Below, one piece after another: positions 28,731 to 39,069 of a DNA stretch of 64,000 nucleotides (the stretch's first letter is position 1; the number at the start of each line of letters is the position of its first letter). This stretch comes from Aquisalibacillus elongatus (lineage in GTDB: Bacteria; Bacillota; Bacilli; Bacillales; Alkalibacillaceae). The notes below the pieces were generated by a model, which saw only the letters and a program-made list of their open reading frames with translations, did no database searches and was not told the DNA's origin. The stretch covers positions 310,001-374,000 of the forward strand of contig NZ_RKRF01000007.1 in the NCBI RefSeq assembly GCF_003843875.1, in the 5' to 3' direction. Made by a program: the position numbers and the translations under genes.

Positions 28731-29474
28731 ATGTTCGAGAAAGTACAGGGGATTGTTGTTCGATCCCGTGATTACGGAGAATCCAATAAAATAATAACGT
28801 TATATACAAAAGAATATGGTCTGATTAGTGCCGTTGCTAGAGGTGCGAAAAAGTCAAAAAGTCGAATGGCTGCGATTACGCAGCCATTTATATATGGTTC
28901 CTTTTTGGTTCAAATGAATAAGGGGCTAGGTACATTACAGCAAGGTGACTTATTGCATAGTATGAGAGGCATAAGAGAGGATATTATAAAGACAGCGTAT
29001 GTTTCATACATAACTGAGTTATTAACCAAAGTTGTTAATGAGCGTGAGCCGAACTCTTCTGTTTTTGATGAACTTTATACGAGTCTTGAGCGTATTGAAA
29101 ATGGAGATGACCCATTAGCTATTACACTCATGTTTGAGCTTAAAATGTATTACATAGGTGGATTTGCACCAATCGTTAATCACTGTGTTTTCGGACATAG
29201 AGACAGACCCATCGCAGCCTTTTCAATTTCTGATGGTGGCGTCATATGTGATCAATGTATCCATCGTAGTGAGGATTATTTTAAATTGACGCCTAATGCC
29301 TATAAAGTGTTAAAATTAATGAGTCAAACGAGCATTAAACGAATACGGGACATATCGATCAAGTCGGATACTTTAAAATTGATACGCGAAATGCTTGAGC
29401 ATTATTATGAACGATACGGTGGAATGCCAATTAAATCTAAACGATTCCTAGATCAAATGCATTTGTTAGAATAG
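28731..29474 (+). CDS. recO: DNA repair protein RecO
   Basis: RecO helps load RecA onto SSB-covered single-stranded DNA in the RecFOR pathway. The 247 residues start with the OB-fold region (KVQGIVVRSRDYGESNKIITLYT) and go on to a helical domain with a zinc site. Only part of the usual two CxxC pairs is present: NHCVFGH replaces the first pair and ICDQC is the second, so zinc binding may use a histidine or be reduced. glyQS, which follow recO in B. subtilis, are absent here. Confidence 0.94.
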   Translation: MFEKVQGIVVRSRDYGESNKIITLYTKEYGLISAVARGAKKSKSRMAAITQPFIYGSFLVQMNKGLGTLQQGDLLHSMRGIREDIIKTAYVSYITELLTKVVNEREPNSSVFDELYTSLERIENGDDPLAITLMFELKMYYIGGFAPIVNHCVFGHRDRPIAAFSISDGGVICDQCIHRSEDYFKLTPNAYKVLKLMSQTSIKRIRDISIKSDTLKLIREMLEHYYERYGGMPIKSKRFLDQMHLLE

Positions 29475-29477
29475 TCT

Positions 29478-29515
29478 AAGGGTGACAGAATACTGACATT
29501 TTGTCATCCTTTATT
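29478..29515 (+). terminator. Terminator after recO
   Basis: AAGGGTGACA pairs with TGTCATCCTT (one bulge) and is followed by TTATTT. Confidence 0.65.
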
Positions 29516-29586
29516 TAATTAATCCACATAATAATATATAATAATTAAATATAGTATGTCAGATTGGACAGAGGTGGAAATCGTAG

Positions 29587-30210
29587 ATGGAATTAACACA
29601 CCGACAAGAACAAATTATAGAGATCGTGAAAGAAAACGGACCTATTACTGGAGAAAACATTGCTGATCAATTAAGTTTAACACGGGCAACCTTAAGGCCA
29701 GATTTAGCTATTTTGACAATGGCAGGGTTCCTTGATGCAAGACCACGTGTAGGTTATTTTTACACTGGAAAAACTGGGACAGAGCTCATGTCAGATCAGC
29801 TAAAAAAGTTAAAAGTTAGAGACCAACATTCTGTTCCGGTCGTTGTGAATGATCAAGTTTCGGTGTATGATGCTATTACAACGATGTTTTTAGAAGATAT
29901 AGGGACATTATTTGTCGTTAACCAACAATCCATGCTTGTTGGCGTATTGTCAAGAAAAGATCTTCTTCGCGCAACAATGGGTAATCAAGAACTATCTGAA
30001 GTTCCGGTTCATATTATAATGACACGCATTCCTAAGATTACGGTTTGTTATAAAGATGATTTACTTGTAGATGCGGCGACAAAACTGATTGAAAATCAAA
30101 TTGATGCACTCCCAGTTGTTATCGATCGTCAAGATGGTCAAGAAGTTATAGGGCGCTTAACAAAAACAAATATTACAAAAGCATTTGTAGATTTGGTGAA
30201 AGATGAGTAA
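29587..30210 (+). CDS. ccpN: Transcriptional repressor CcpN
   Basis: CcpN represses gluconeogenic genes such as gapB and pckA in B. subtilis when glucose is present. The 207 residues have an N-terminal helix-turn-helix ([18 protein letters not shown]...[21 protein letters not shown]) and two CBS domains from about residue 80 ([11 protein letters not shown]..., [20 protein letters not shown]). The AGAGGTG ribosome site is normal. It is paired with the PPDK regulatory protein gene, 17 bases downstream, as in B. subtilis yqzB-yqfL. Confidence 0.94.
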   Translation: MELTHRQEQIIEIVKENGPITGENIADQLSLTRATLRPDLAILTMAGFLDARPRVGYFYTGKTGTELMSDQLKKLKVRDQHSVPVVVNDQVSVYDAITTMFLEDIGTLFVVNQQSMLVGVLSRKDLLRATMGNQELSEVPVHIIMTRIPKITVCYKDDLLVDAATKLIENQIDALPVVIDRQDGQEVIGRLTKTNITKAFVDLVKDE

Positions 30211-30227
30211 GTCTAGGGGGTTTGAAA

Positions 30228-31028
30228 ATGAGCAGTTCTGTTTTTTACGTATTATCTGACTCAGTAGGCGAAACAGCAGAGTTATTGGCAAAAGCTGCTT
30301 TAAGTCAGTTTAAAGATCAAAATATGAAAATTCAACGTATTCCTTATGTAGATGATGAAGCGACAATGGTGGATGCCTTCCATTTAGCTCATGAGAACAA
30401 TGGCATGATGGCTTATACATTAGTGAAGCCTGAGTTTCGAGTTAAAATGAGAGAGTTAGAACAGGAGTTTGGTATTGTTGCAATCGATTTAATGGGACCC
30501 TTATTGGAGCAATTAGAAAATCATTTAGATGAACAACCAACACTTCAACCTGGCTTAGTACATAAACTCGATGAAGATTATTACAAGCGAGTTGAAGCCA
30601 TTGAATTCGCGGTTAAATATGATGACGGACGAGATGCGAAAGGTATACTGAAGGCTGATTTGATCTTAATTGGTGTGTCGCGAACTTCTAAAACACCTTT
30701 ATCGCAATTTTTAGCTCATAAAAAATTAAAGGTTGCTAATGTTCCAATCGTGCCGGAAGTTGAACCACCAGAAGAGTTATTTCAAGTTTCACCTGAGAAA
30801 TGCATTGGGTTAAATATTAATCATGAGAAATTAAACCATATTCGAACAGAAAGGCTTAAAGCATTAGGTCTAGACGGTTCTGCTAATTATGCAAAAGAAG
30901 ATCGTATAAAGAAAGAAATCGAATATTTTAACAAAGTCGTTGAAAAAATAGGCTGTGATACCATTGATGTATCGAACAAAGCTGTCGAAGAGACAGCTAA
31001 TGTGATTTTAAGAAAAATAAAAAGATAA
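30228..31028 (+). CDS. yqfL: Pyruvate, phosphate dikinase regulatory protein (PDRP/YqfL)
   Basis: A bifunctional kinase/phosphorylase family that switches pyruvate phosphate dikinase or PEP synthase; YqfL is also linked to CcpN control. The 266 residues begin [17 protein letters not shown] and contain the P-loop-like [17 protein letters not shown] motif. ATG 30228 follows AGGGGGT; TTG 30222 is part of the spacer. Whether this strain has PPDK cannot be seen here. Confidence 0.92.
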   Translation: MSSSVFYVLSDSVGETAELLAKAALSQFKDQNMKIQRIPYVDDEATMVDAFHLAHENNGMMAYTLVKPEFRVKMRELEQEFGIVAIDLMGPLLEQLENHLDEQPTLQPGLVHKLDEDYYKRVEAIEFAVKYDDGRDAKGILKADLILIGVSRTSKTPLSQFLAHKKLKVANVPIVPEVEPPEELFQVSPEKCIGLNINHEKLNHIRTERLKALGLDGSANYAKEDRIKKEIEYFNKVVEKIGCDTIDVSNKAVEETANVILRKIKR

Positions 31029-31054
31029 ATTCATTACCTAGAAGTTATGTTTAT

Positions 31055-31095
31055 AAAAGGGCTGTCCCAGTGGATTGGGGCTGCCCTTTTGAGTT
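31055..31095 (+). terminator. Terminator after yqfL
   Basis: AAAAGGGCTGTCCC pairs with GGGGCTGCCCTTTT with two mismatches and is followed by TTTTGAGTTTTT. Confidence 0.8.
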
Positions 31096-31215
31096 TTTAG
31101 TCTGTTAATGTCATTCAATTTTTAATATTAAAACTTAAATCAAAGTATTCGCATCTTAAAAAATAATAGGTTATAATCAATATTTGTGGAATTAAGTAGT
31201 TTAATAGAATACAGT

Positions 31216-31246
31216 TTGACTAATACATACTAGGGGTAAATATAAT
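31216..31246 (+). promoter_or_regulatory. Candidate sigma-A promoter of dnaG-sigA
   Basis: TTGACT (31216-31221), 19 bases, TATAAT (31241-31246). The spacing is slightly long. It lies in the 321-base gap before dnaG, which otherwise holds only a terminator. A second TATAAT at 31172 lacks a good -35. Confidence 0.5.
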
Positions 31247-31302
31247 AGTGAGAGCAGAAATATGACAACTTTATAAACTTTATAAATTTTTGTCGATTTT
31301 TG

Positions 31303-31328
31303 AAGGTATTTCTTAAATCTTATCGAAT
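31303..31328 (+). promoter_or_regulatory. Possible sigma-H promoter of dnaG-sigA
   Basis: AAGGTATT followed about 11 bases later by ATCGAAT resembles the sigma-H pattern (RNAGGAWWW and RNNGAAT). A sigma-H promoter is known in the B. subtilis sigA operon, so the site is plausible but unproven. Confidence 0.35.
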
Positions 31329-31349
31329 TATATGACATGGTGATTCTGA

Positions 31350-33170
31350 ATGGTGAATAAAATCCCACAAGAAACAATAGATACCATTATGCGCAACAAT
31401 GATATTGTTGATGTCATAAGTGAATACATGAAACTAACGAAAAAAGGACGTAATTATTTTGGATTATGTCCTTTTCATGGTGAGGATACTCCTTCTTTTT
31501 CAGTATCACCTGAAAAACAGATCTTTCACTGCTTTGGTTGTGGAAAAGGCGGTAGTGCTGCTACGTTTTTAATGGAAATTGAAGAGATTTCATTTATAGA
31601 GGCTGTAGAAGCCTTGGCTAATAAAAGTGGCGATGCACTACCTGAAGAGTACCTTGCGAGACAACAACGTGGACCCTCTTATACAGATGAGCAGCAAGAC
31701 GTTCTTCAAGCTTACGAATGGTCTAATAAATTATTCCATCATGTACTTAAGCATACGAAAGACGGAAAAAATGCTCATGATTACCTTATAAATAGAGGAT
31801 TTTCTGAGGAAGCTATAGAAGAATTTCAAATAGGTTATTCTCCACTGAAAGATCAATTTTTAGGTGCATTTTTACAAGGAAAAGGCTTTAAAGTAGAGAA
31901 TTTGGTTGAATTCGGTTTATTAAGTAGCCGAGATGGGAATAGCTTTTTTGACAGATTTCAAGGGCGAGTTATTTTTCCTATTCATAATCACCAAGGAAAA
32001 ATCGTGGCTTATGGCGGTAGATCTATTCAAGATGAAATAGAACCAAAGTATTTAAACAGCCCAGAATCAAGCTTATTCCAAAAAAATAAAATTCTATATA
32101 ATTTCCATAAGGCTAGAAAACATTTTCAAAAGTTAAATCGAGTTGTCTTATTTGAAGGTTACGCAGATGTTATAAAAGCTCATCAAGCAGGTGTTAAAAA
32201 TGGTGTGGCTACGATGGGGACAAGCCTATCTGAGACACATACTAAGATCCTAAGTCATTATGTCGATGAAGTCATTATTTGTTTTGACGGAGATCAACCG
32301 GGGCGGGATGCAAGTTATAAAGCCGCCAATATTATAAAAAAAGCAGGAATGTACGCTCGAGTAGCGAATTTACCTAATGAGATGGATCCTGATGATTATT
32401 ATCAGGAACACGGATCAGAAGCATTCCAGAACTTGATTGATTCGGCTGAGAATTACGTTTCGTTTGCATTAGAGTATATAAAAAAGAACTACAACCTGAA
32501 TATCGATCACGACCGAGTAAAATATGTAGAAAAAGCTTTAGATATTGTGGCTGAAGTTGACCAAGCTGTTGAACGAGGTTTTTATCTAAATGAACTTGAA
32601 GAAACGTTTAATCTGGATAAACAAACGTTAACTCAAGAAATTGAACAACGTAGAAGAATAAAGCAACAAACAAAAGCTCAAGATAATTATGTTAAAAAAT
32701 CCAGCATTGAACATAATAATTGGAACAAAAACCAAAAGTTATACAGTGCATATCAAAATGCCGAACGACACTTAATCGCTCATATGCTTCAAGACCCATA
32801 TATTGCAGACCGGGTTCAAGATAGGCTAGGATCTTCATTTAATATTGAAGACCATCAAGTATTAGTCACTTATTTATACGCATATTATGAGGAAGGGAAC
32901 GAACCAGACGTTAGCCAATTCGTTGAGCGCTTACCGGATAACTCGACAAAACAGCTTGTAACGGAGTTAGCTCTTTTACCGATAAACGATACACTTGGCG
33001 AAGAAGAGCTTGATGATTACTTCAATGCTATAAATAGAGAAAATGAGTGGAGTAAAGAACTTCGAACATTAAAGCAAATGTTAAAACAAGCAGAAAAGGA
33101 AAACGATCCACAATCTGCAGCAAGAATTGGCATGAAAATTATTGAACTAAAAAAGAAACACACGACATGA
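31350..33170 (+). CDS. dnaG: DNA primase DnaG
   Basis: DnaG makes RNA primers for DNA replication. The 606 residues hold an N-terminal zinc finger (CPFHGEDTPSFSVSP...FHCFGCGKGG), the TOPRIM core (LFEGYADVIKAHQAG, ICFDGDQPGRDA), and a C-terminal helicase-binding domain. Start ATG 31350 has a modest GGTGAT site. It lies 34 bases upstream of sigA, keeping the macromolecular-synthesis operon; the yqxD gene that precedes dnaG in B. subtilis is absent. Confidence 0.97.
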   Translation: MVNKIPQETIDTIMRNNDIVDVISEYMKLTKKGRNYFGLCPFHGEDTPSFSVSPEKQIFHCFGCGKGGSAATFLMEIEEISFIEAVEALANKSGDALPEEYLARQQRGPSYTDEQQDVLQAYEWSNKLFHHVLKHTKDGKNAHDYLINRGFSEEAIEEFQIGYSPLKDQFLGAFLQGKGFKVENLVEFGLLSSRDGNSFFDRFQGRVIFPIHNHQGKIVAYGGRSIQDEIEPKYLNSPESSLFQKNKILYNFHKARKHFQKLNRVVLFEGYADVIKAHQAGVKNGVATMGTSLSETHTKILSHYVDEVIICFDGDQPGRDASYKAANIIKKAGMYARVANLPNEMDPDDYYQEHGSEAFQNLIDSAENYVSFALEYIKKNYNLNIDHDRVKYVEKALDIVAEVDQAVERGFYLNELEETFNLDKQTLTQEIEQRRRIKQQTKAQDNYVKKSSIEHNNWNKNQKLYSAYQNAERHLIAHMLQDPYIADRVQDRLGSSFNIEDHQVLVTYLYAYYEEGNEPDVSQFVERLPDNSTKQLVTELALLPINDTLGEEELDDYFNAINRENEWSKELRTLKQMLKQAEKENDPQSAARIGMKIIELKKKHTT

Positions 33171-33204
33171 ATTGACAACCACCAGTTTGGAAGGAGGGGT
33201 ATAG

Positions 33205-34329
33205 ATGGCTAATAAGCCAGTCGATCCAAAAGAAGGATTAGAAGAACAAGAGCTTACACTTGAACAATCAAAAGAACAACTGCTAGAAATGGGTAAAAAA
33301 CGAGGTGTGCTCGTTTATGAAGAAATCGCAGATAAATTAGGACATTTTGAACTTGATTCGGAACAAATGGATGAATTCTATGAATCCCTAGCAAATGAAG
33401 GGATTGATGTGATTGGCGAAAATGACGAAGACCCTAATATGCAGAAAATCGAAAAAGAAGAAGAGTTTGACTTAAACGACTTAAGTGTACCACCAGGGGT
33501 GAAAATTAACGACCCCGTTAGAATGTATTTAAAAGAAATAGGGCGTGTTGATTTACTAAGTGCTAATGATGAGATTGATTTAGCTCATCGCATTGAACAA
33601 GGTGACGAAATCGCTAAGCAAAAACTTGCTGAAGCAAACCTTCGTTTAGTTGTCAGTATAGCAAAACGTTATGTCGGAAGAGGCATGCTTTTCTTAGATC
33701 TTATCCAAGAAGGTAATATGGGGCTAATTAAAGCCGTTGAAAAATTTGATTACCGAAAAGGGTTTAAGTTTAGTACGTATGCAACTTGGTGGATTCGCCA
33801 AGCCATAACACGTGCGATTGCCGATCAAGCTAGAACAATTCGTATTCCGGTTCATATGGTTGAAACCATTAATAAACTTATTAGAGTTCAACGTCAGTTA
33901 CTCCAAGACTTAGGCCGCGAACCAACTCCTGAAGAAATCGCAGAAGATATGGATTTAACACCAGATAAAGTAAGAGAAATTCTAAAAATTGCTCAAGAAC
34001 CTGTATCCTTAGAAACACCAATCGGAGAAGAAGACGATTCCCATTTAGGTGATTTCATAGAGGACCAAGAAGCTCAATCACCTTCAGACCATGCAGCTTA
34101 TGAGTTACTAAAAGAACAATTAGAAGATGTGTTAGATACGTTAACAGATCGTGAAGAGAATGTATTACGTTTACGTTTTGGATTAGACGATGGTAGAACA
34201 CGTACACTTGAAGAAGTAGGGAAAGTGTTCGGTGTAACAAGAGAGCGTATTCGTCAAATTGAAGCCAAAGCATTACGTAAATTAAGACACCCGAGTCGAA
34301 GTAAGCGACTCAAAGATTTTCTTGAGTAA
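33205..34329 (+). CDS. sigA: Primary sigma factor SigA (RpoD)
   Basis: The housekeeping sigma factor of RNA polymerase. The 374 residues (B. subtilis 371) include region 1.1, region 1.2 ([16 protein letters not shown]), regions 2.1-2.4 ([32 protein letters not shown]), region 3 and region 4.2 ([20 protein letters not shown]). The GGAGGGG ribosome site is strong. Its region 2.4/4.2 sequence predicts standard TTGACA/TATAAT promoters, as seen across this window. Confidence 0.98.
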   Translation: MANKPVDPKEGLEEQELTLEQSKEQLLEMGKKRGVLVYEEIADKLGHFELDSEQMDEFYESLANEGIDVIGENDEDPNMQKIEKEEEFDLNDLSVPPGVKINDPVRMYLKEIGRVDLLSANDEIDLAHRIEQGDEIAKQKLAEANLRLVVSIAKRYVGRGMLFLDLIQEGNMGLIKAVEKFDYRKGFKFSTYATWWIRQAITRAIADQARTIRIPVHMVETINKLIRVQRQLLQDLGREPTPEEIAEDMDLTPDKVREILKIAQEPVSLETPIGEEDDSHLGDFIEDQEAQSPSDHAAYELLKEQLEDVLDTLTDREENVLRLRFGLDDGRTRTLEEVGKVFGVTRERIRQIEAKALRKLRHPSRSKRLKDFLE

Positions 34330-34350
34330 ATAAAACCATTTGGGGGAAAA

Positions 34351-34890
34351 ATGGATATTGAGCGAAAAGACTTGATTGTTGATGAAATTAAATATTGGAA
34401 ACAGACTAAATTGTTACCTGAACATTATTGTGATTTTCTAATCATGCTTTACACTGAAGGTGAAGGTGTTGAGGAACAAGACGCTGTACAAAAGCAACAA
34501 GGGAGAAGTATTGGGTTGTATATCGACTTGATCTTCTTGTTGCTTTTTATTCCTGTTTCCTTATTTTTAACTTTATCAATGGACGCATCAATAGTATTTC
34601 ATGTTACAAGCGTCGCCGTAATATTGTTCATTACAGTTATGCATTATATTTTTTTTAGAAAAAAACAGCTCATCTGGATTCATTTACCTGTTATTTTATT
34701 TTTTATTATATTATTTCTCGGATCGATCGTTATTTTTGAACCATATTTAAATACTGTTATGATATCTGGATTAATTCTTTTAAATTGTCTAACATGGATT
34801 TTGTTTGGGTATTGGAAAAAATATGTGTATTTAACAGTATCGGGAGCTATAGGGATCATCTTATTAGTGGGTTATTTAATTGTTATATAA
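34351..34890 (+). CDS. Unrecognised multi-pass membrane protein after sigA
   Basis: 179 residues starting at ATG 34351 behind GGGGG, 21 bases after sigA, so likely co-transcribed. The N-terminal 55 residues are soluble, with a motif IKYWKQTKLLPEHYCDFLIMLYTEG. This short helical motif resembles N-termini of other Bacillaceae membrane proteins (recalled only loosely). Five to six hydrophobic segments follow, with a KKK-type loop. The function is unknown. I do not propose one. Confidence 0.7.
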   Translation: MDIERKDLIVDEIKYWKQTKLLPEHYCDFLIMLYTEGEGVEEQDAVQKQQGRSIGLYIDLIFLLLFIPVSLFLTLSMDASIVFHVTSVAVILFITVMHYIFFRKKQLIWIHLPVILFFIILFLGSIVIFEPYLNTVMISGLILLNCLTWILFGYWKKYVYLTVSGAIGIILLVGYLIVI

Positions 34891-34995
34891 ATCTTCACAA
34901 TTTCTCCCTTTTAGTTTAAACTATTTTCGAGTAAAATAAATATAGTTTGGAATTATTCGTATTTACATAGTGTGCAACGGAGGAGGTTATAAAAC

Positions 34996-35358
34996 ATGAA
35001 AAAGAATCCAGTAATACCATTCGCTCTTATTGCAACGTTAGGAATTGTAGCAATGATTGTTATGGGTGGTGTCGGCCTTTCCCAACAAGATCAAGCTGAA
35101 GGTGAAGGCGGAAACGAGGGGACACTTGACCCTGCAGAGTTAGTAGAACAAAATGCATGTATCTCATGCCATGGGGAAGACCTACAAGGTGCTTCAGGTC
35201 CTTCTTTAAATGATGTAAGTGAGAGATATTCATCGGTCGATGAACTTGCGGACATTATTAATAACGGTGTTGAAGGTAGTAGTCAAATGACAGGTGATTA
35301 TGCTAATGGTGAAGAAGCACAGGCTATTGCAGAATGGCTCATGAATGAACAAGAATAA
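34996..35358 (+). CDS. cccA: Membrane-anchored cytochrome c-550
   Basis: Electron carrier on the outer face of the membrane that feeds cytochrome oxidase. The 120 residues have an N-terminal membrane anchor (about 8-29), an acidic linker, and a class I cytochrome c domain with CISCH at 55-59 and the likely axial Met98 (SSQMTGDY). The layout matches B. subtilis CccA, encoded at the same place after sigA. The domain is notably acidic. A strong ribosome site GGAGGAGG lies at about 34979-34986. Confidence 0.93.
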   Translation: MKKNPVIPFALIATLGIVAMIVMGGVGLSQQDQAEGEGGNEGTLDPAELVEQNACISCHGEDLQGASGPSLNDVSERYSSVDELADIINNGVEGSSQMTGDYANGEEAQAIAEWLMNEQE

Positions 35359-35366
35359 AATCTAGA

Positions 35367-35405
35367 AAAGTCCAGAAGCAACCTCATGTTTCTGGACTTT
35401 TTTAC
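35367..35405 (+). terminator. Terminator after cccA
   Basis: AAAAGTCCAGAA pairs with TTCTGGACTTTT and is followed by TTTTT. Confidence 0.93.
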
Positions 35406-35456
35406 GATTTTGTTCAAAGCTCAACATTAAGATAAATTTTAAGGTGATTGTTTCTA

Positions 35457-36188
35457 ATGAATCCAATTTTACTTTCTAAAAGATTAAAATTAGTAGCAGA
35501 CTACATACCAGACAATATTCAATCTTTCGCAGATATTGGTTCTGACCATGCATATTTACCTTGTTATGTTTGTCTAAATAATTCATCTATACAAGCTATA
35601 GCTGGTGAAGTAAACCGAGGGCCTTGGTTGTCAGCTAAACAACAAGTAGACCAATATCATTTAAGTGAACGAATAGATGTACGCTTAGGCAATGGTTTGG
35701 AAGTCATTAAACAACATGAAGTTGATTGTATTGCGATTGCCGGTATGGGTGGTACGCTCATTACGGATATATTAACAAATGACGTTTCAAAGTTAAAAGG
35801 TGTTCAACGTTTAATCTTACAACCTAATATCGATGCACAATCTATTCGAGAATTTGCAGAGGATTTTTCATTTCAAATATGTCATGAAAATATATTAGAT
35901 GATGATGGTTATATTTATGAAATTCTTGTTTTAGAACCTGTAGATACCAACGTTTCTTATACCGACAAAGAAAAATATTTAGGACCATTAATTATAAATG
36001 ATAAAAACGATGCTTTTTATACGAAGTGGAAACAAGTTTTACAAAAAAAGCAACGAATCATTGACCAAATGGCTCAAGCAAAACAAGTGGATCAAAATAA
36101 AATCCAGTTGTTCAAGCAACAAGTTCAATGGATTAAGGAGGAGATAGACAATGACAACGACAGTAAAGGATATCGTGACCTTAGTTGA
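35457..36188 (+). CDS. trmK: tRNA m1A22 methyltransferase TrmK
   Basis: TrmK methylates N1 of adenine 22 in tRNA using S-adenosylmethionine. The 243 residues begin LLSKRLKLVADYIPD and have motif I ADIGSDHAYLPCYV, then DCIAIAGMGGTLITDIL. The C-terminal third is a coiled helical region rich in Gln and Lys. ATG 35457 lies eight bases after AAGGTGAT. It overlaps yqfO by 38 bases. Confidence 0.93.
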   Translation: MNPILLSKRLKLVADYIPDNIQSFADIGSDHAYLPCYVCLNNSSIQAIAGEVNRGPWLSAKQQVDQYHLSERIDVRLGNGLEVIKQHEVDCIAIAGMGGTLITDILTNDVSKLKGVQRLILQPNIDAQSIREFAEDFSFQICHENILDDDGYIYEILVLEPVDTNVSYTDKEKYLGPLIINDKNDAFYTKWKQVLQKKQRIIDQMAQAKQVDQNKIQLFKQQVQWIKEEIDNDNDSKGYRDLS

Positions 36189-37260
36189 TGACATTGCTCC
36201 ACCGCAATTAGCGTTTGAAGGGGATAAGATAGGGCTACACGTAGGGAGTCTTAATCATAAGGTGAATAAAGTTATGGTAGCCTTAGATGTCTTAGAAAAC
36301 GTTGTAGATGAAGCGATTGATAGTGATGTTGATTTAATTGTTGCCCATCATCCTTTAATCTTTAAGCCTTTAACATCTATTAATACTAATAGTGAGAAAG
36401 GCCGTATTATACAAAAGTTACTACAACATAAGATCTCGGTTTATGTTGCTCATACAAACCTTGATATCACATCTGGCGGCGTTAATGATATGCTAATGAA
36501 CCAATTAGGAATCGAGAACCATCAAATTTTAGTTGAGACAGGTGAAGACGAGTTATTCAAACTTGTTGTTTTTGTGCCTGAAACGCATGAAAACGAGTTA
36601 AGAGATGCGTTGTCTAACGCTGGAGCAGGCCATATTGGTAACTATAGTCATTGTACATTCAATACGCCTGGAACAGGCACGTTTAAGCCGCAAGAAGGCA
36701 CTAATCCTTATATTGGCACACAAGGCGATCTTGAGAAGGTCTCAGAAGTCCGAATGGAAACTATTGTTCCAAAGTCTATTTTGTCTAAGGCAATAGAGGC
36801 TGCTACTGAGGCACACCCTTATGAAGAAATGGCGTATGACGTTTACCCTGAAGCCATCACGGGTTCAAAATTCGGACTTGGGAGAATCGGTCAATTAGAA
36901 GAAGACATGACGCTTCAAGAATTCGCACAATTAGTTAAAGAAGCATTTGATGTTCCAGCTGTTCGTTTAATTGGCGATTCAACGAAAAGTGTGAAAAACG
37001 TTGCTGTGATTGGTGGAGATGGCAATAAATTCATACATGAAGCTAAACGTAAGGGTGCTGATGTTCTAATTACCGGTGATGTTTACTACCATACAGCACA
37101 TGATGCTTTAGGAATGGGCTTATCCATGATTGACCCAGGTCACCACATTGAGCAAGTGATGAAAAAAGACCTAGTAAAATTACTATCAAACAAAGCACAA
37201 AATATAGATGTTGAATTTACGACATCAAATGTTGTAACAGAACCATTTCGCTTTGTATAA
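36151..37260 (+). CDS. yqfO: YqfO, Nif3-like dinuclear metal protein
   Basis: A 369-residue Nif3/DUF34 family protein with a dimetal site in the family; the physiological substrate is unclear and the old GTP cyclohydrolase label is not firm. Metal-site motifs are VAHHPLIFKP, HTNLD and DPGHHIEQ near the ends. A PII/CutA-like insert occupies the middle (about 130-235, KLVVFVPETHENELRDAL...AHPYEEMAYDVYP). The ribosome site AAGGAGGAG lies inside the end of trmK. Confidence 0.93.
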   Translation: MTTTVKDIVTLVDDIAPPQLAFEGDKIGLHVGSLNHKVNKVMVALDVLENVVDEAIDSDVDLIVAHHPLIFKPLTSINTNSEKGRIIQKLLQHKISVYVAHTNLDITSGGVNDMLMNQLGIENHQILVETGEDELFKLVVFVPETHENELRDALSNAGAGHIGNYSHCTFNTPGTGTFKPQEGTNPYIGTQGDLEKVSEVRMETIVPKSILSKAIEAATEAHPYEEMAYDVYPEAITGSKFGLGRIGQLEEDMTLQEFAQLVKEAFDVPAVRLIGDSTKSVKNVAVIGGDGNKFIHEAKRKGADVLITGDVYYHTAHDALGMGLSMIDPGHHIEQVMKKDLVKLLSNKAQNIDVEFTTSNVVTEPFRFV

Positions 37261-37301
37261 ACACGATTAGGCAGCAATGATGCTGCTTAATCGTGTTTTC
37301 T
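37258..37301 (+). terminator. Terminator after yqfO
   Basis: AAACACGATTA-GCAGC pairs with GCTGC-TAATCGTGTTT around an AATGAT loop, followed by TTTTC. It separates yqfO from guaB. Confidence 0.9.
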
Positions 37302-37336
37302 GTATATTCTGAATGTTTTTATTTATTTAAGGCTTG

Positions 37337-37365
37337 TTGACATACGATTGGGTCGTTGATAACCT
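37337..37365 (+). promoter_or_regulatory. Sigma-A promoter of guaB
   Basis: TTGACA (37337-37342), 17 bases, TAACCT (37360-37365). It lies 35 bases before the guaB start and after the yqfO terminator. Confidence 0.65.
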
Positions 37366-37396
37366 TATTTAAAATATAAAAGGGGGAGGAATTTAA

Positions 37397-38866
<1,470 letters not shown>

Positions 38867-38875
38867 AAACAATTA

Positions 38876-38910
38876 AATACCGAACCCTTTTAATAACATT
38901 GAACGGATAC
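38876..38910 (+). promoter_or_regulatory. Possible PurR box pair before guaA
   Basis: AATACCGAACCCT (38876-38888) closely fits the PurBox AWWWCCGAACWWT. An inverted, weaker copy ATTGAACGGATAC lies at 38898-38910. The distance between the CGAA core and its inverted counterpart is 17 bases, the usual PurBox spacing. The second core is AACG rather than TTCG, so the call is tentative. Confidence 0.4.
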
Positions 38911-38978
38911 TTCATATATACTCGCTAATACGGTGCGAGAGTTTCTACCAGGTTGCCATTAACAACCTGACTATGAAG
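38910..38978 (+). ncRNA. Guanine riboswitch aptamer upstream of guaA
   Basis: A complete purine aptamer. P1 is CTTCATA/TATGAAG, P2 is CTCGC/GCGAG with loop TAATACGGT, the junction is GTTTCTACC, and P3 is CAGGTT/AACCTG. The 3' junction reads GACTATG. The C at the discriminating position (GACTATG instead of GATTATG) selects guanine rather than adenine. It is followed by a terminator that overlaps an alternative pairing. Confidence 0.95.
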
Positions 38979-38991
38979 GTTAGAATGATAT

Positions 38992-39042
38992 GTCTAGAAT
39001 TCTGCCTTTATAGTCTATGCAGGATTCTAGACTATTTTATTA
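38992..39042 (+). terminator. Riboswitch-controlled terminator before guaA
   Basis: GTCTAGAATTCTGC pairs with GCAGGATTCTAGAC and is followed by TATTTTATT. CCTTTATAGTC (39005-39015) in its loop can instead pair with GACTATGAAGG (38969-38979) of the aptamer, forming an antiterminator. Guanine binding should therefore favour termination. Confidence 0.9.
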
Positions 39043-39069
39043 GGGTTCGAATTAAAAGGAGTGACATTG

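Noticed and set aside
29475..29586. T-box leader for glycyl-tRNA synthetase after recO
   Set aside because: Only a short terminator and spacer are present, and glyQS are not here.
33170..33205. TTGACA between dnaG and sigA as a sigA promoter
   Set aside because: No -10 fits within the 34-base gap before the ribosome site; treated as chance.
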